Shown here: positions 1 to 6,576 of the stretch, piece after piece
How the letters are laid out: each line of letters opens with the position of its first letter
Numbering within the stretch: the stretch's first letter is position 1
Assembly (NCBI GenBank): GCA_004335635.1
Contig: QAXH01002161.1
Location: 1-10,209 of the forward strand
Reading direction: 5' to 3'
From: Chloromonas sp. AAM2
Taxonomy: Eukaryota > Chlorophyta > Chlorophyceae > Chlamydomonadales > Chlamydomonadaceae
DNA: 10,209 nt
Program-made: the position numbers and the translations under genes
Notes under the pieces: model-generated
Database searches by the model: none
Told to the model about the DNA's origin: nothing
What the model saw: the letters and a program-made list of their open reading frames with translations, nothing else

Positions 1-41
1 AGTCCACGGCCGAACGCGCGAGCCGGGGATGCAATTGATGG

Positions 42-127
42 CTAAGCGCCAAACAGTTTCCTTTTGTCTTCACCTTGCATCACCGCCATCAGCCCTGCTA
101 TTGGCATGTCATAAGCAAATTTTTTGT
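42..127 (-). CDS. Probable terminal exon of a minus-strand gene, function unknown
   Basis: On the minus strand a strong acceptor (a long T/C-rich tract ending in CTTGCAG, about 128-180) is followed by an open stretch coding for about 28 residues that ends in TAG at 42-44. The peptide begins KKFAYDMPIAG after a split first codon and ends EDKRKLFGA, a mixed charged and hydrophobic composition unlike the low-complexity DNA around it. The acceptor leaves two bases of the first codon, so the preceding exon should end in phase 1; I could not fix that exon in 180-360. The minisatellites upstream would lie in an intron or outside the gene. An alternative donor (CAAG|GTGAAG) lies inside, so the exon might not be terminal. 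The family is not recognised. Confidence 0.4.
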
Positions 128-396
128 CTGCAAGATGAGCACACAGGGTCAGATGATAAGGTAAGAGTTTTGAACAAAGAGCAGCGATAAAAAAAGGAAA
201 AAAAACAAAGCTGGATACATGCAACCTTGTGCAGAGACTGCCAGTCTGCATGTCGATGCCCCAAGATAAGTGCTCAAACTTGAACCCTCACATACGCCCA
301 GGGTAACCTAACCGTTATGGTCTTGTGCTGCCAAATCAGCAAACCAGGGCTCCGGTAGACCTCTCATGGGAAACCTGGAGTTGGCTCAGCCAGCAC

Positions 397-576
397 ATGC
401 ATGCATGAGCAGTGTGCATGAACAGCAGACATCAGCAGCGTGCATGAGCAGTGGGCATGAGCAGCAGGCATGAGCAGTGGGCATGAGCAGACATGAACAG
501 CAGACATGAGCTCTGTGCATGAACAGAAGACATCAGCAGCATGCATGAGCAGGAAACATGAACAGCATGCACAGCC
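397..576. repeat. Degenerate minisatellite, unit 12-13 bp
   Basis: About a dozen imperfect copies of a 12-13 bp unit close to RCATGARCAGYR lie head to tail, with variants such as gcatgagcagtg, acatgaacagcag and acatcagcagca. Copies differ by one or two substitutions and by one-base length changes. Open frames crossing it on the minus strand (rich in Cys, Ser, His and Ala) are by-products of the repeat, not genes. Confidence 0.85.
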
Positions 577-1020
577 AGCATACCATCCTTGTGGGGTGAG
601 GTCCCCTTGACAACACTAAGATGATCCACAGGCCTTGCCCCACACAACACCACACGACCAGCATACCATTGCAAATCATCCTGGTGGGGTGAGGTCCCCT
701 TGTCAACACTCAGATGATCAACAGGACCTTGCCCCGCACCACACCACACGACCAGCATACCATTGCCTATCATCCTGGTGGGGCGAGGTCCCCTTCTCAA
801 CACTGCAATCATCAACAGGACCTTGCCCGACACCACACCACCAGCATACCAGTGCATACCATCCTTTTGTGGTCGGGTCCCCTTGACAACACTAAGATGA
901 TACACACAGGCCTTGCCCCACACAACACACCACCACCAGCATACCATTGCATACCATCCTTGTGGGGCAAGGTCCCCTTGTCAACACTCATATGATCAAC
1001 AGGACCTTGCCCCACACCAC
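577..1020. repeat. Five-copy tandem repeat, unit about 83-95 bp
   Basis: Five units begin with AGCATACCA at 577, 660, 754, 843 and 938. Each then has a variable spacer, a core near GGTCCCCTTGWCAACACT, a short ATGATC-type segment, ACAGGMCTTGCCCCACA and a CACACC-rich tail. Unit lengths are 83, 94, 89, 95 and about 83 bp, so length changes sit in the segment after the first motif and in the CA-rich tail. Units 1 and 4 share ACTAAGATGAT, while 2 and 5 share CAACACTCA plus GATCAACAGGACC, hinting at a higher-order ABxAB pattern. A decayed sixth copy may continue to about 1065. Open frames through it on both strands are repeat artefacts. Confidence 0.9.
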
Positions 1021-1635
1021 TCACTGACCTCAGCATTGACCTGACCTTACCCCACCATAGCAACCCTGCTTCAGGTTGGAGAGAGCAACAAACACTGATA
1101 TGTGATCATGACTGGTGCAGTCCTGCTCTGCTGCACATACACTGCATGTGTACAATGCTGGATGTGACCGTTCATTTTTCCACAACTTACCACTGCTGTG
1201 CAGGCCGCTCTGTCCAAGACGGGTCTTGTGCAGTTGGTCCTTTTTCTTATATAAAAAGTGCGTGTCTGCGAGCTACAGCATCTCGACCTGGATCTTGGTC
1301 AACACCCGTACTTTCCGCTGTAAGCCCCCTCAGACCTGGGTCTCAGGGTTTGCCTCCGTATGCGGAATGTGTATTGAAGTCCCATTCAGGTCCGGTGTCT
1401 ATCATGGGCCCGATTTGAGAATTGCAAACACTGATTTGGATCCAACCGCTTCCTCGTTTGTGGAAGGTTCAAGCGTCCCTCTAACTCAAAGGCTTTCAAA
1501 GGAATACTTGGGAATTGTCTACGTTTCACTGTATGTGAAAGTTGCCTACACACACAGTTTGCGTGGTCTTGGTTTACAAACAAAGGTTGGATTGCCCTGA
1601 CAAGGTTTTGATATAATTGCCTCCATCCATCTGCG
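1021..1635. other. Stretch without a supported gene
   Basis: There is one long plus-strand open frame (1115-1600), but it lacks a convincing ATG context, has no recognisable domain, and its composition does not distinguish it from chance. The only distinct signal is the TATA-like box listed separately. The 3' edge abuts the end of the minus-strand ORF at 1636. Confidence 0.5.
1248..1255 (+). promoter_or_regulatory. TATA-like box
   Basis: TATATAAA sits in a T-rich context within otherwise balanced DNA. It matches a eukaryotic TATA box in plus orientation. No convincing gene follows within 150 bases, so it may be inactive, serve an unrecognised transcript, or be chance. Confidence 0.25.
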
Positions 1636-1941
1636 TCACAACAGCTTTGAGTTGTAACACCCTGTGCGAGTCAGTTTTGCGATATGTGCTAACTTTGCTT
1701 GCAGCGCCTGATGCTCGTGCTTATCTCTGTCAGCCGTGGCAGACAAAGCCGCATATTTCTCGGCTTCAGCAACCCAAGCATCTTGATGAATTTTAGACTC
1801 GTCTTGAGTTGACTTCAAGTCCGCCATCAGTTGCTTGATTTGTGCTTTTGCTGCCAGCAGCTCTGGAGGGACTGATAATAACTGAAGTGTCTTCGGTCAT
1901 GTTTGTCCGGAACTTGTGGTTGCCTTGGTTTGCCTAGCCAT
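1636..1941 (-). CDS. Small helical protein frame interrupted by one TGA
   Basis: An ATG at 1941-1939 opens a frame of 102 codons ending in TGA at 1636, interrupted by a single in-frame TGA at 1899-1897 (codon 15). The leader reads MARQTKATTSSGQT. After the TGA the same frame continues with PKTLQLLSVPPELLAAKAQ and then a Lys/Glu/Ala/Gln-rich helical stretch with a coiled-coil look. Coding-like composition on both sides in one frame suggests one gene with a nonsense mutation (CGA to TGA would be a simple CpG transition), readthrough, or a sequence error. Alternatively the gene starts at the downstream ATG (codon 40, 1824-1822). It is divergent from the polymerase-like gene at 2391, sharing a 449-base gap. 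I do not recognise the family; the MARQTK start resembles histone H3 only superficially. Confidence 0.4.
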
Positions 1942-2034
1942 GACTTTTTGCTGTTATCGCTTATTGTTACTATGTTATGATTTCTGCCTTATGATGTGTT
2001 TCCTGCCTTGTGCTTGTGTTGTTGTAAGAACAAA

Positions 2035-2040
2035 ATTATA
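2035..2040 (-). promoter_or_regulatory. Candidate TATA box for the minus-strand ORF at 1941
   Basis: On the minus strand the sequence reads CGTATAATTTTG, about 95 bases upstream of the ATG at 1941. Spacing and AT content fit a promoter element, but nothing confirms it. Confidence 0.25.
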
Positions 2041-2230
2041 CGGCCTTAACATGGGCGCGCTGTCAGCTGTGTGCCATGTTTCATCAACAACCTGACATGT
2101 AGTACCGCGCAGCCCGTCCATGCAGCAGAGAACATGCACTCGACACATTGCTACCCGGAGACAATCATGACATGACCGCATGGAGGGTCGTGAGCTCGGA
2201 CCACACGTTTTTCAGGTCATTATGTATTGT

Positions 2231-2237
2231 TATAAAG
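2231..2237 (+). promoter_or_regulatory. Candidate TATA box for the polymerase-like gene
   Basis: TATAAAG lies in an AT-rich pocket (about 2219-2246) roughly 155 bases upstream of the ATG at 2391, on the same strand. The region between it and the gene is otherwise mixed. Confidence 0.3.
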
Positions 2238-2390
2238 TACATTTTGTGCGGCAGGGGACAAACTGTCAGTCATTATGGGCCGCGAACCTGTGGCTGATGG
2301 CCTCACAGCCTCCTCCTCCTGGCAGAAAGGGGTCTTAAGGCCATCGTTCGCCAAGCGATGTAGGCACAACAAGATCATACTGAACACTCC

Positions 2391-3139
2391 ATGGCCAACT
2401 CAACACCCAGAAAAGCCGACCTGACCCTAACAGGATTGTACAATGATGCAACGCTGAACTACATCATCACCAATTTCCGACAGTTTGCTTTCCGACCTGA
2501 GACGGACAGCAGCAAATCCCTCACATTGATCAAGAAGTACAGGGCTACGGCTACCAGCCTGGGCTGCCAGTCAGTGCCGTACTACCGAGCCACACCAGGC
2601 CAGGGCCGTCTCTTTGCACAGAGTGGTCTATCTTTGCAGGGCATGCCCAGGGAAATTCGTAACGCTATTGCATTTCAGGCATACGATGACGTAGACATGG
2701 CAAACGCACACCCACAGTTGCTCTTGCAATTCTGTGAGAAACACAACCTGACAGCACCGCGCTACGCTACTATTGCAAGCACCGCAGCACAGAGCTGTGC
2801 GAGCTGGAGCCGCACGCTTCCAAGCCTGCTAATGGCAAGCAGGCCGTGTTGGCAGTGATCAATGGAGGCGAAGCAGCACCAGAACGCCGAGGTTTCAAGG
2901 CAACCTCATGGCTGCTGGCGTTTGAGAAGGAGATGGCACGCGTGCGAGAGGCTGCCCTAAGCACCCGTGATGGATCAACGTACTTGAACCTGGCAAAGGG
3001 TAAGCGTTCACGGGCTAACAGCACTGGCAGCTCCGCTGGCCCACCGCGCCAGCGTGTCGCAAATCTGTACAGCTCAGCCATCAACATGTTGCTGTGTGAT
3101 CTGGAGCATGGCGCTCTGATGGCGAGTTATGAGTTCTTT
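2391..3139 (+). pseudogene. TV-Pol-like (virophage/polinton-like virus) DNA polymerase fragment, frameshifted and 3'-truncated
   Basis: The ATG at 2391 (context CTCCATGGCC) opens a frame that is clearly protein-like to about residue 122. It contains GRLFAQSGLSLQGMPREIR (residues 72-90) and YDDVDMANAHPQLL (98-111). The second matches, from memory, the motif A region of transposon/virus polymerases, a branch of the DNA polymerase A superfamily that is often fused to a helicase. D102 would be the catalytic metal ligand. From about 2759 the protein-like signal moves to another frame, as if one base were missing near 2757-2760. It then gives RYYCKHR, GKQAVLAVINGG (a plausible motif B with its lysine), FEKEMARVREAAL and LLCDLEHGALM. 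Similarity-like sequence stops near 3139, where the strand becomes the complement of a glutamine-rich frame, so motif C and any helicase are absent. Causes could be pseudogenisation, an assembly indel, or programmed frameshifting. Family assignment is from remembered motifs, with no search run. Confidence 0.6.
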
Positions 3140-3268
3140 GATTGTAGTCCTTGCACTGCCTCTGGCCTCTTGCTTTGGTGCCTGCTGTTGCTGCTTCTGG
3201 TGACGTCGCTGCTGCTGTTGCTGCTTTTGACTCATCTGCTGCGCGCCTGGTGCAAGTGCGCTTGTCAT
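3074..3268 (-). CDS. Glutamine-rich small ORF overlapping its upstream neighbour
   Basis: This frame of 64 residues starts with an ATG that overlaps the stop of the 198-residue ORF (ATGA at 3268-3265). Its first half is poly-Gln with Lys/Arg (residues about 10-36), the rest is basic and polar. It may be the C-terminal continuation of the 3265-3861 ORF after a frame change, since both are Gln/Ala/Thr-rich, or just a chance opening across a CAG-type tract. It overlaps the 3' end of the polymerase-like fragment on the opposite strand. Confidence 0.25.
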   Translation of the reverse strand: MTSALAPGAQQMSQKQQQQQRRHQKQQQQAPKQEARGSARTTIKELITRHQSAMLQITQQHVDG

Positions 3269-3861
3269 GATTGGGCTGCTGGCAGTAGCTGAGTGTAGCT
3301 GAGTGATTTGCGCTGTTTCTGTGTTTGGCTCAGTCCCTGCTCAACCTCGCCTGTAGTTGCTGCTGCTGCTGGTGGTGTGGTGGTTGGTGCACTGGTTGCC
3401 TTGCTGGCTGCTGTTGTCTGTTGCCACTCCAGGTTGTGCTTGGCAGTGATGGGGACCATGGGCTTTGGCTTCTGCTGTGTAGCAGTGCGAGGCTCCTGCC
3501 CCTGTGTGTTGGTGCGGGACCGTGCTGCATGCAGCTCTTGCACTGCTGGGTGCTCCAGACTTGGGACTGAGGCTGATGGCGCCTGGGCTGCATGCAGTTG
3601 TGCTGCATGGTCTGACACTGCAGGGGCTGACATTGCATGCGCTCTCGCTGAGCCTCTGGGAGGTGGCGGTGGGATTGGAGGTGGTGGTGGGACTGGAAGT
3701 AGCTGCTGCACCATTTCACGTAGTCGACGTACCTCAGCCTTCAGGAAGCTGATGTCGGTGTCATGCCCATGGTGTCTATAGTTGAAGAACTTGTTGGTGG
3801 CTCGAAACTTGTCCTCCAGCGGCCGTGCTTGGCCGCGCTTGTGGTTGCGATGGTTTGCCAT
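3265..3861 (-). CDS. Hypothetical 198-residue protein: basic N-terminus, short coiled coil, proline-rich linker, low-complexity tail
   Basis: The ATG at 3861 has a good eukaryotic context (CAACAATGGC). The product begins MANHRNHKRGQARP, has a segment rich in aromatic and histidine residues (about 24-36), a predicted helix with heptad character (FLKAEVRRLREMVQQLL, about 38-55), then a polyproline stretch (about 57-68) and a long Ala/Thr/Gln/Ser tail. No catalytic motif or zinc finger is visible. The ordered N-terminal part, complete ORF and good start favour a real gene; the tail could be drifting low complexity. It converges on the polymerase-like fragment, which may mean both belong to one compact virus-like element, but the protein itself is not recognised as viral. 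A structural, DNA-binding or scaffolding role would be a guess. Confidence 0.45.
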   Translation of the reverse strand: MANHRNHKRGQARPLEDKFRATNKFFNYRHHGHDTDISFLKAEVRRLREMVQQLLPVPPPPPIPPPPPRGSARAHAMSAPAVSDHAAQLHAAQAPSASVPSLEHPAVQELHAARSRTNTQGQEPRTATQQKPKPMVPITAKHNLEWQQTTAASKATSAPTTTPPAAAATTGEVEQGLSQTQKQRKSLSYTQLLPAAQS

Positions 3862-4174
3862 TGTTGCTTGCGCAAAGTCCTCGCAAGTTGTGGCAGTGGG
3901 ACAGGGAAAAGGCCGGTCAACTCAAGATCGCGGTGTTTTTCGACAGCCGCTCTCGCAAGAGCTTTGAAGCTCCCGCTGAGTTGGGGATGGTAACTAGTGT
4001 GTGTTGCTATAATGCCAACCCACCGCCAGAGCGGGGTGGCAGGGGCCACCAGGGTATTTCAAACCCCAATGGCTGGTCTGCCCCCTTTGTAAGACGCCAT
4101 CCCTCCTTTAGAGGCTGGAGGAGGCGCCACGAGCTGCAGGCTTGATAGAGAGAATAGGGAGCGTAGTCGTAGTC
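3862..4174. other. Stretch without a supported gene
   Basis: Several short open frames overlap here on both strands but none shows a domain. A GC-rich imperfect palindrome (CCACCGC ... GCGGGGTGG) lies at about 4020-4040. The part near 4010-4145 is rich in CCACC/GGAGG motifs and could belong to a dispersed repeat; this cannot be told from one copy. Confidence 0.4.
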
Positions 4175-4282
4175 GCTGACGCTGTGGCTGACGCTGTGGG
4201 TGACGCTGTGGCTGACGCTGTGGGTGACGCTGTGGCTGACGCTGTGGCTGACACTGTGGCTGACGCTGTGGCTGACGCTGAC
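4175..4282. repeat. 12-bp tandem repeat, nine copies
   Basis: Nine contiguous units of gctgacgctgtg occupy 4175-4282. Units 3 and 5 begin ggtgac, unit 7 has gctgacactgtg and unit 9 ends gctgac, so divergence is very low and the array is probably young. Because the period is a multiple of three, all frames stay open: on the minus strand it reads as His-Ser-Val-Ser or Ala-Thr-Ala-Ser style repeats. I treat those as artefacts, since the flanks of these frames look non-coding. Confidence 0.95.
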
Positions 4283-4349
4283 GGGCTTACACGCGAAAAA
4301 GGTTGAAGCACAGTGAGGCAGCCTCAGTTGCTGGAACAATGTGGCAGCC

Positions 4350-4416
4350 TCAAGGCATTGGGATGACTTTGTGCTGGTCCGAAATGAATGCCATTTCTGG
4401 GGACATGTCTGATGAT
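4350..4416 (-). CDS. Weak candidate terminal exon
   Basis: A minus-strand acceptor (GTGCCCTTTGCAG, ending at 4417) is followed by about 21 codons, including SSDMSPEMAFISDQHK, and a TGA at 4350-4352. Composition is protein-like and the acceptor is good, but no upstream partner exon in matching phase is certain; a fairly coding-like frame at 4460-4708 on the same strand might hold one. Confidence 0.22.
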
Positions 4417-4729
4417 CTGCAAAGGGCACATGAACACTCAGTTGTACGTATGCATATGATCATGTGATGGTACCCATGCGTAGATGTATCATCAGGCTGC
4501 AACTTGAGGCCTGAACTGGAACCATCAACAGGTTGTGCATGCAAGCTGAAGCATCTTCAAAGGTTGCATATGTTGTGAAGAATGTTACTGAAAAACCTGT
4601 TCTCCTGCTGGCCTGATGATAACGGTGGATGCCCAACATCACCTCCGCACCACCCTGAAAAGCAGCATCTTTCAGTGCTGCGTCATCACCCGCGGAGATC
4701 AGAGCCATAGTGTAACAGTAACAGAATAT

Positions 4730-4771
4730 TACCCAATATCAACGGGAATATACCCCATATCAACGGGTCAT
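4730..4771. repeat. 21-bp direct doublet
   Basis: Two adjacent 21-bp copies share TACCCMATATCAACGGG and differ at a few positions. This may be a replication-slippage duplication in non-coding DNA. Confidence 0.7.
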
Positions 4772-4863
4772 CCATCAATCAACCCTGGTTTTGGCGCTTT
4801 TCATAAGGCGGACACAATTTTACGGTGCAACTGTATCATGTGGTTTGCAGCTGTTACTGCATG

Positions 4864-4868
4864 TTACA
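4864..4868 (-). terminator. TGTAA polyadenylation-type signal
   Basis: On the minus strand TGTAA lies 33-37 bases after the TGA at 4901-4903. TGTAA is the well-established polyadenylation signal of chlamydomonad algae. Its position supports the TGA as a true gene end rather than the competing splice donor described for that exon. A five-base motif can occur by chance. Confidence 0.35.
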
Positions 4869-4900
4869 CGAGATGGAGTGATGGTCGGTATGCTTTGCAC

Positions 4901-5674
4901 TCACCAATGCGGGGGCGCAAGGTTGCTGTCCGCAGCAAGTGCAGCCAGGCGGCGTTTCTTCGAGGCGATGCCAAAGGGTGCAGCACAGGCGGTCGTCACC
5001 CCCTTGGGCGCAACGTCATTTGGTGCACTAGCAAGGCTGTGCGCCTCAACTCCAGCTTGCTTCAAAACGTGCCTTTGTGCACTCGCACTGTCCCTGGCTG
5101 CCGGCTCTTCTCCGCCTTTGGCAACGCCAGTGCATCGCTTGCTCGCCGCTTCAGAACTGGTGACCTGCGGCAGGGCGCGCTTTCCTGATGACGCCTGGCT
5201 CGGGCTAGTCAAGCCCAAAAAAAGCTTTGTGTGCAAGAACTGCTGAGAAGCGGCAACTTCCGCAAGCGGTGATTCTTGAGCGGCAGCGGGGGCCGCAACT
5301 GTGGTCTCCGGCCCGCACAGTTCGCCCGTCATAGTTTTGGTGTCGTCTTGTTGGTGAAACGCTTGGAACTTCTGCTGAGCTGCCCTCAGCACGCCTGGGC
5401 TAGCGACTACAAGCTGAGCTGCCGTTTCAAAGGGCTTGCAACTCTTTGCATCCACGTCCCTCAGGGCACACTCAAGCTGGCCCACACGTACCTGCGGGAC
5501 AGCAATGGACTGGGCAAGTTCCATCAACTGGCGTACATAATGACAATACACTTGATCCAAGGAACAGCATGGGGGCACCAGCCTTACCCTTCCTACTGTA
5601 CCACACCAGACCAAGGGCAGCTGCATGACTGTGAACAAGTGACATAATGCCTCCTTCTCTATCGACTTCACCAA
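4901..5674 (-). CDS. C-terminal exon of a minus-strand gene; helical, Ala-rich protein with an NLS-like patch
   Basis: A 257-codon frame ends in TGA at 4901-4903. The stretch from about residue 40 on is the best supported: VYCHYVRQLMELAQ, VRVGQLECALRDVDAKSC, then an Ala/Gln/Ser/Glu-rich region, and near the C-terminus a basic cluster (SKKRRLAAL, about residues 238-246) resembling a monopartite nuclear localisation signal. The true 5' border is unclear. A strong acceptor (TGTCCCGCAG) at 5492 would start the exon at 5491 in phase 0, but protein-like sequence also lies upstream of it, up to about 5560. At the 3' end CATTG|GTGAGT is a good splice donor overlapping the stop; the nearby TGTAA argues for the stop. 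It probably joins the exon at 5927-6046 on the same strand. Family not recognised. Confidence 0.5.
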   Translation of the reverse strand: MVKSIEKEALCHLFTVMQLPLVWCGTVGRVRLVPPCCSLDQVYCHYVRQLMELAQSIAVPQVRVGQLECALRDVDAKSCKPFETAAQLVVASPGVLRAAQQKFQAFHQQDDTKTMTGELCGPETTVAAPAAAQESPLAEVAASQQFLHTKLFLGLTSPSQASSGKRALPQVTSSEAASKRCTGVAKGGEEPAARDSASAQRHVLKQAGVEAHSLASAPNDVAPKGVTTACAAPFGIASKKRRLAALAADSNLAPPHW

Positions 5675-5926
5675 GTCTCAAGTCGTGCAAACCCAAGGAG
5701 CTTGTCGGCCAAAACAATGTACCAGTGGTACGGTACTGACTGTTCAGGCTCAAAGACCAGTTAGAAAATGACACTCTCTGTACACTGTTCATGCCAATGA
5801 TTTAGTTGTCAAGCAAGCAGCAAGTGACACGTCTCTCTGTGCAAGTGACAGTACCCATACACCCTTTTTGCACACAAGCCGACGTCCTACCAGTGGTGCA
5901 TCTTTTCCCTTCACGTGGACCGCTAC

Positions 5927-6046
5927 CTCACAATCCTGTCTGAGGGTGTTGGCATGCATGGCACTTGCCTCGGCAGTCAATGCCTGGCTGAGTTCCTGAA
6001 CCTGCATAAACAATTGGTGCAAGCACACACTTACCCCAGCCAACAT
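5927..6046 (-). CDS. Helical exon, possibly the first coding exon of the downstream minus-strand gene
   Basis: An open frame reads MLAGVSVCLHQLFMQ and then a coiled-coil-like stretch (VQELSQALTAEASAMHANTL) up to a possible donor GAG|GTAGCG ending the exon at 5927 in phase 0; a second donor, CTG|GTAGGA, lies about 36 bases further on. The frame is open back to about 6103 and still looks protein-like (NPVAYVFGVDTDNLNLLG), but a TAA lies just upstream and no AG acceptor occurs between it and the exon. So either the ATG at 6046 is the start, or a base error hides the join. An internal GTAAGT...GCAG pair would make a 33-base intron; since that keeps the frame and is too short for a usual intron, I treat it as coding. 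Confidence 0.42.
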
Positions 6047-6146
6047 TCCAAGCAGATTTAGATTATCGGTGTCCACACCAAATACATATGCAACAGGGTT
6101 CAGGATTTCGCGTTATCTCATGACAGGTCAGTGAGCGTTTCGCGGC

Positions 6147-6153
6147 TATAAAA
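6147..6153 (+). promoter_or_regulatory. TATAAAA box in a short intergenic gap
   Basis: A canonical TATAAAA stands in a GC-balanced context between the TAG at 6278 and the frame starting near 6046. On the minus strand, where the downstream gene is read, the same bases read TTTTATA, about 100 bases upstream of the candidate ATG. The canonical orientation is plus, where no gene is seen, so its role is uncertain. Confidence 0.3.
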
Positions 6154-6179
6154 CCCAGGAAATCTGCACGCAAGCTTTT

Positions 6180-6208
6180 GGGGGGCGCCCGGCCGCCCTT
6201 TGCCCCCC
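6180..6208. other. GC hairpin
   Basis: GGGGGGC (6180-6186) is perfectly complementary to GCCCCCC (6202-6208) around a 15-base GC-rich loop. It falls in the gap after the upstream gene's stop. It is followed by three near-copies of CAAACTGT (about 6212-6235). Confidence 0.6.
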
Positions 6209-6277
6209 CGTCAAACCATCAAACTGTCAAACTGTCACAGCGCTGTGCTTGTTGTTGCATCTTTGGCTTGACCATTA

Positions 6278-6351
6278 CTATCTGGTTCCATTCTGACAGA
6301 GCACCTGCTGCTCGACGGTGCCACTCAGGCCCCCCTCATCATCAGAAACGC
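6278..6351 (-). CDS. Terminal exon of the upstream coiled-coil gene
   Basis: The acceptor GTCTAG ends at 6352. The exon's first two bases complete a glycine codon begun in the preceding exon (phase 1), after which it reads VSDDEGGLSGTVEQQ, then VLCQNGTR and TAG (6280-6278). Acidic, polar composition and matched phase support it. Alternatively CAG|GTGCTC at 6305 is a donor and the gene continues into the downstream frame. Confidence 0.45.
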
Positions 6352-6387
6352 CTAGACCACCCTGGGCTGAACAATGTTTCGCCTTAC

Positions 6388-6445
6388 CAGTACAGCCCAG
6401 CTTGTCAACCTGGTCACTCTGCAACCTTTGCAAGGCCAATTTTGC
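6388..6445 (-). CDS. Internal exon, coiled-coil gene
   Basis: The donor ACTG|GTAAGG is strong and ends the exon in phase 1. The coding stretch is AKLALQRLQSDQVDKLGCT, typical of an amphipathic helix. Two acceptors fit phase 0: CAGTGCAG (start 6445, used here) and GTTTGCACAG (start 6490, a 103-base exon); the second has the better pyrimidine tract. Confidence 0.5.
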
Positions 6446-6576
6446 CTGCACTGGTGCCGTCCTTGCCGACCTACTGAATCTTGCGGCGCACTGTGCAAAC
6501 AGATCATTACTGGACAGCCCAGGCAGAGACCAACACTGTGCCACCCTACCAATCGGACAGCTCAACCATTCTTTAC

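Noticed and set aside
577..1020. CRISPR-like array
   Set aside because: Units are long, degenerate and contiguous, with no short constant repeat separated by unrelated spacers, in eukaryotic-looking DNA.
1115..1600. 161-residue plus-strand ORF
   Set aside because: No ATG context, motif or compositional signal distinguishes it from chance; the TATA-like box lies inside it rather than upstream.
1897..1941. Histone H3-like N-terminus (MARQTK...)
   Set aside because: Only the first few residues are similar, order differs, and nothing downstream resembles a histone fold.
3150..3245. Leu-rich, membrane-like segment in the plus-strand frame
   Set aside because: It is the complement of poly-Gln codons and follows the end of polymerase-like sequence; not a real transmembrane helix.
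4007..4429. 140-residue minus-strand ORF with His-Ser-Val repeats
   Set aside because: It is held open by the 12-bp repeat, and its flanks do not look coding.
5564..5600. 37-base intron joining two protein-like frames (GTAAGG ... CAAG)
   Set aside because: Phases match, but the length is below usual algal introns and there is no proper CAG acceptor; kept only as a reason for doubt about the 5' border of the exon.
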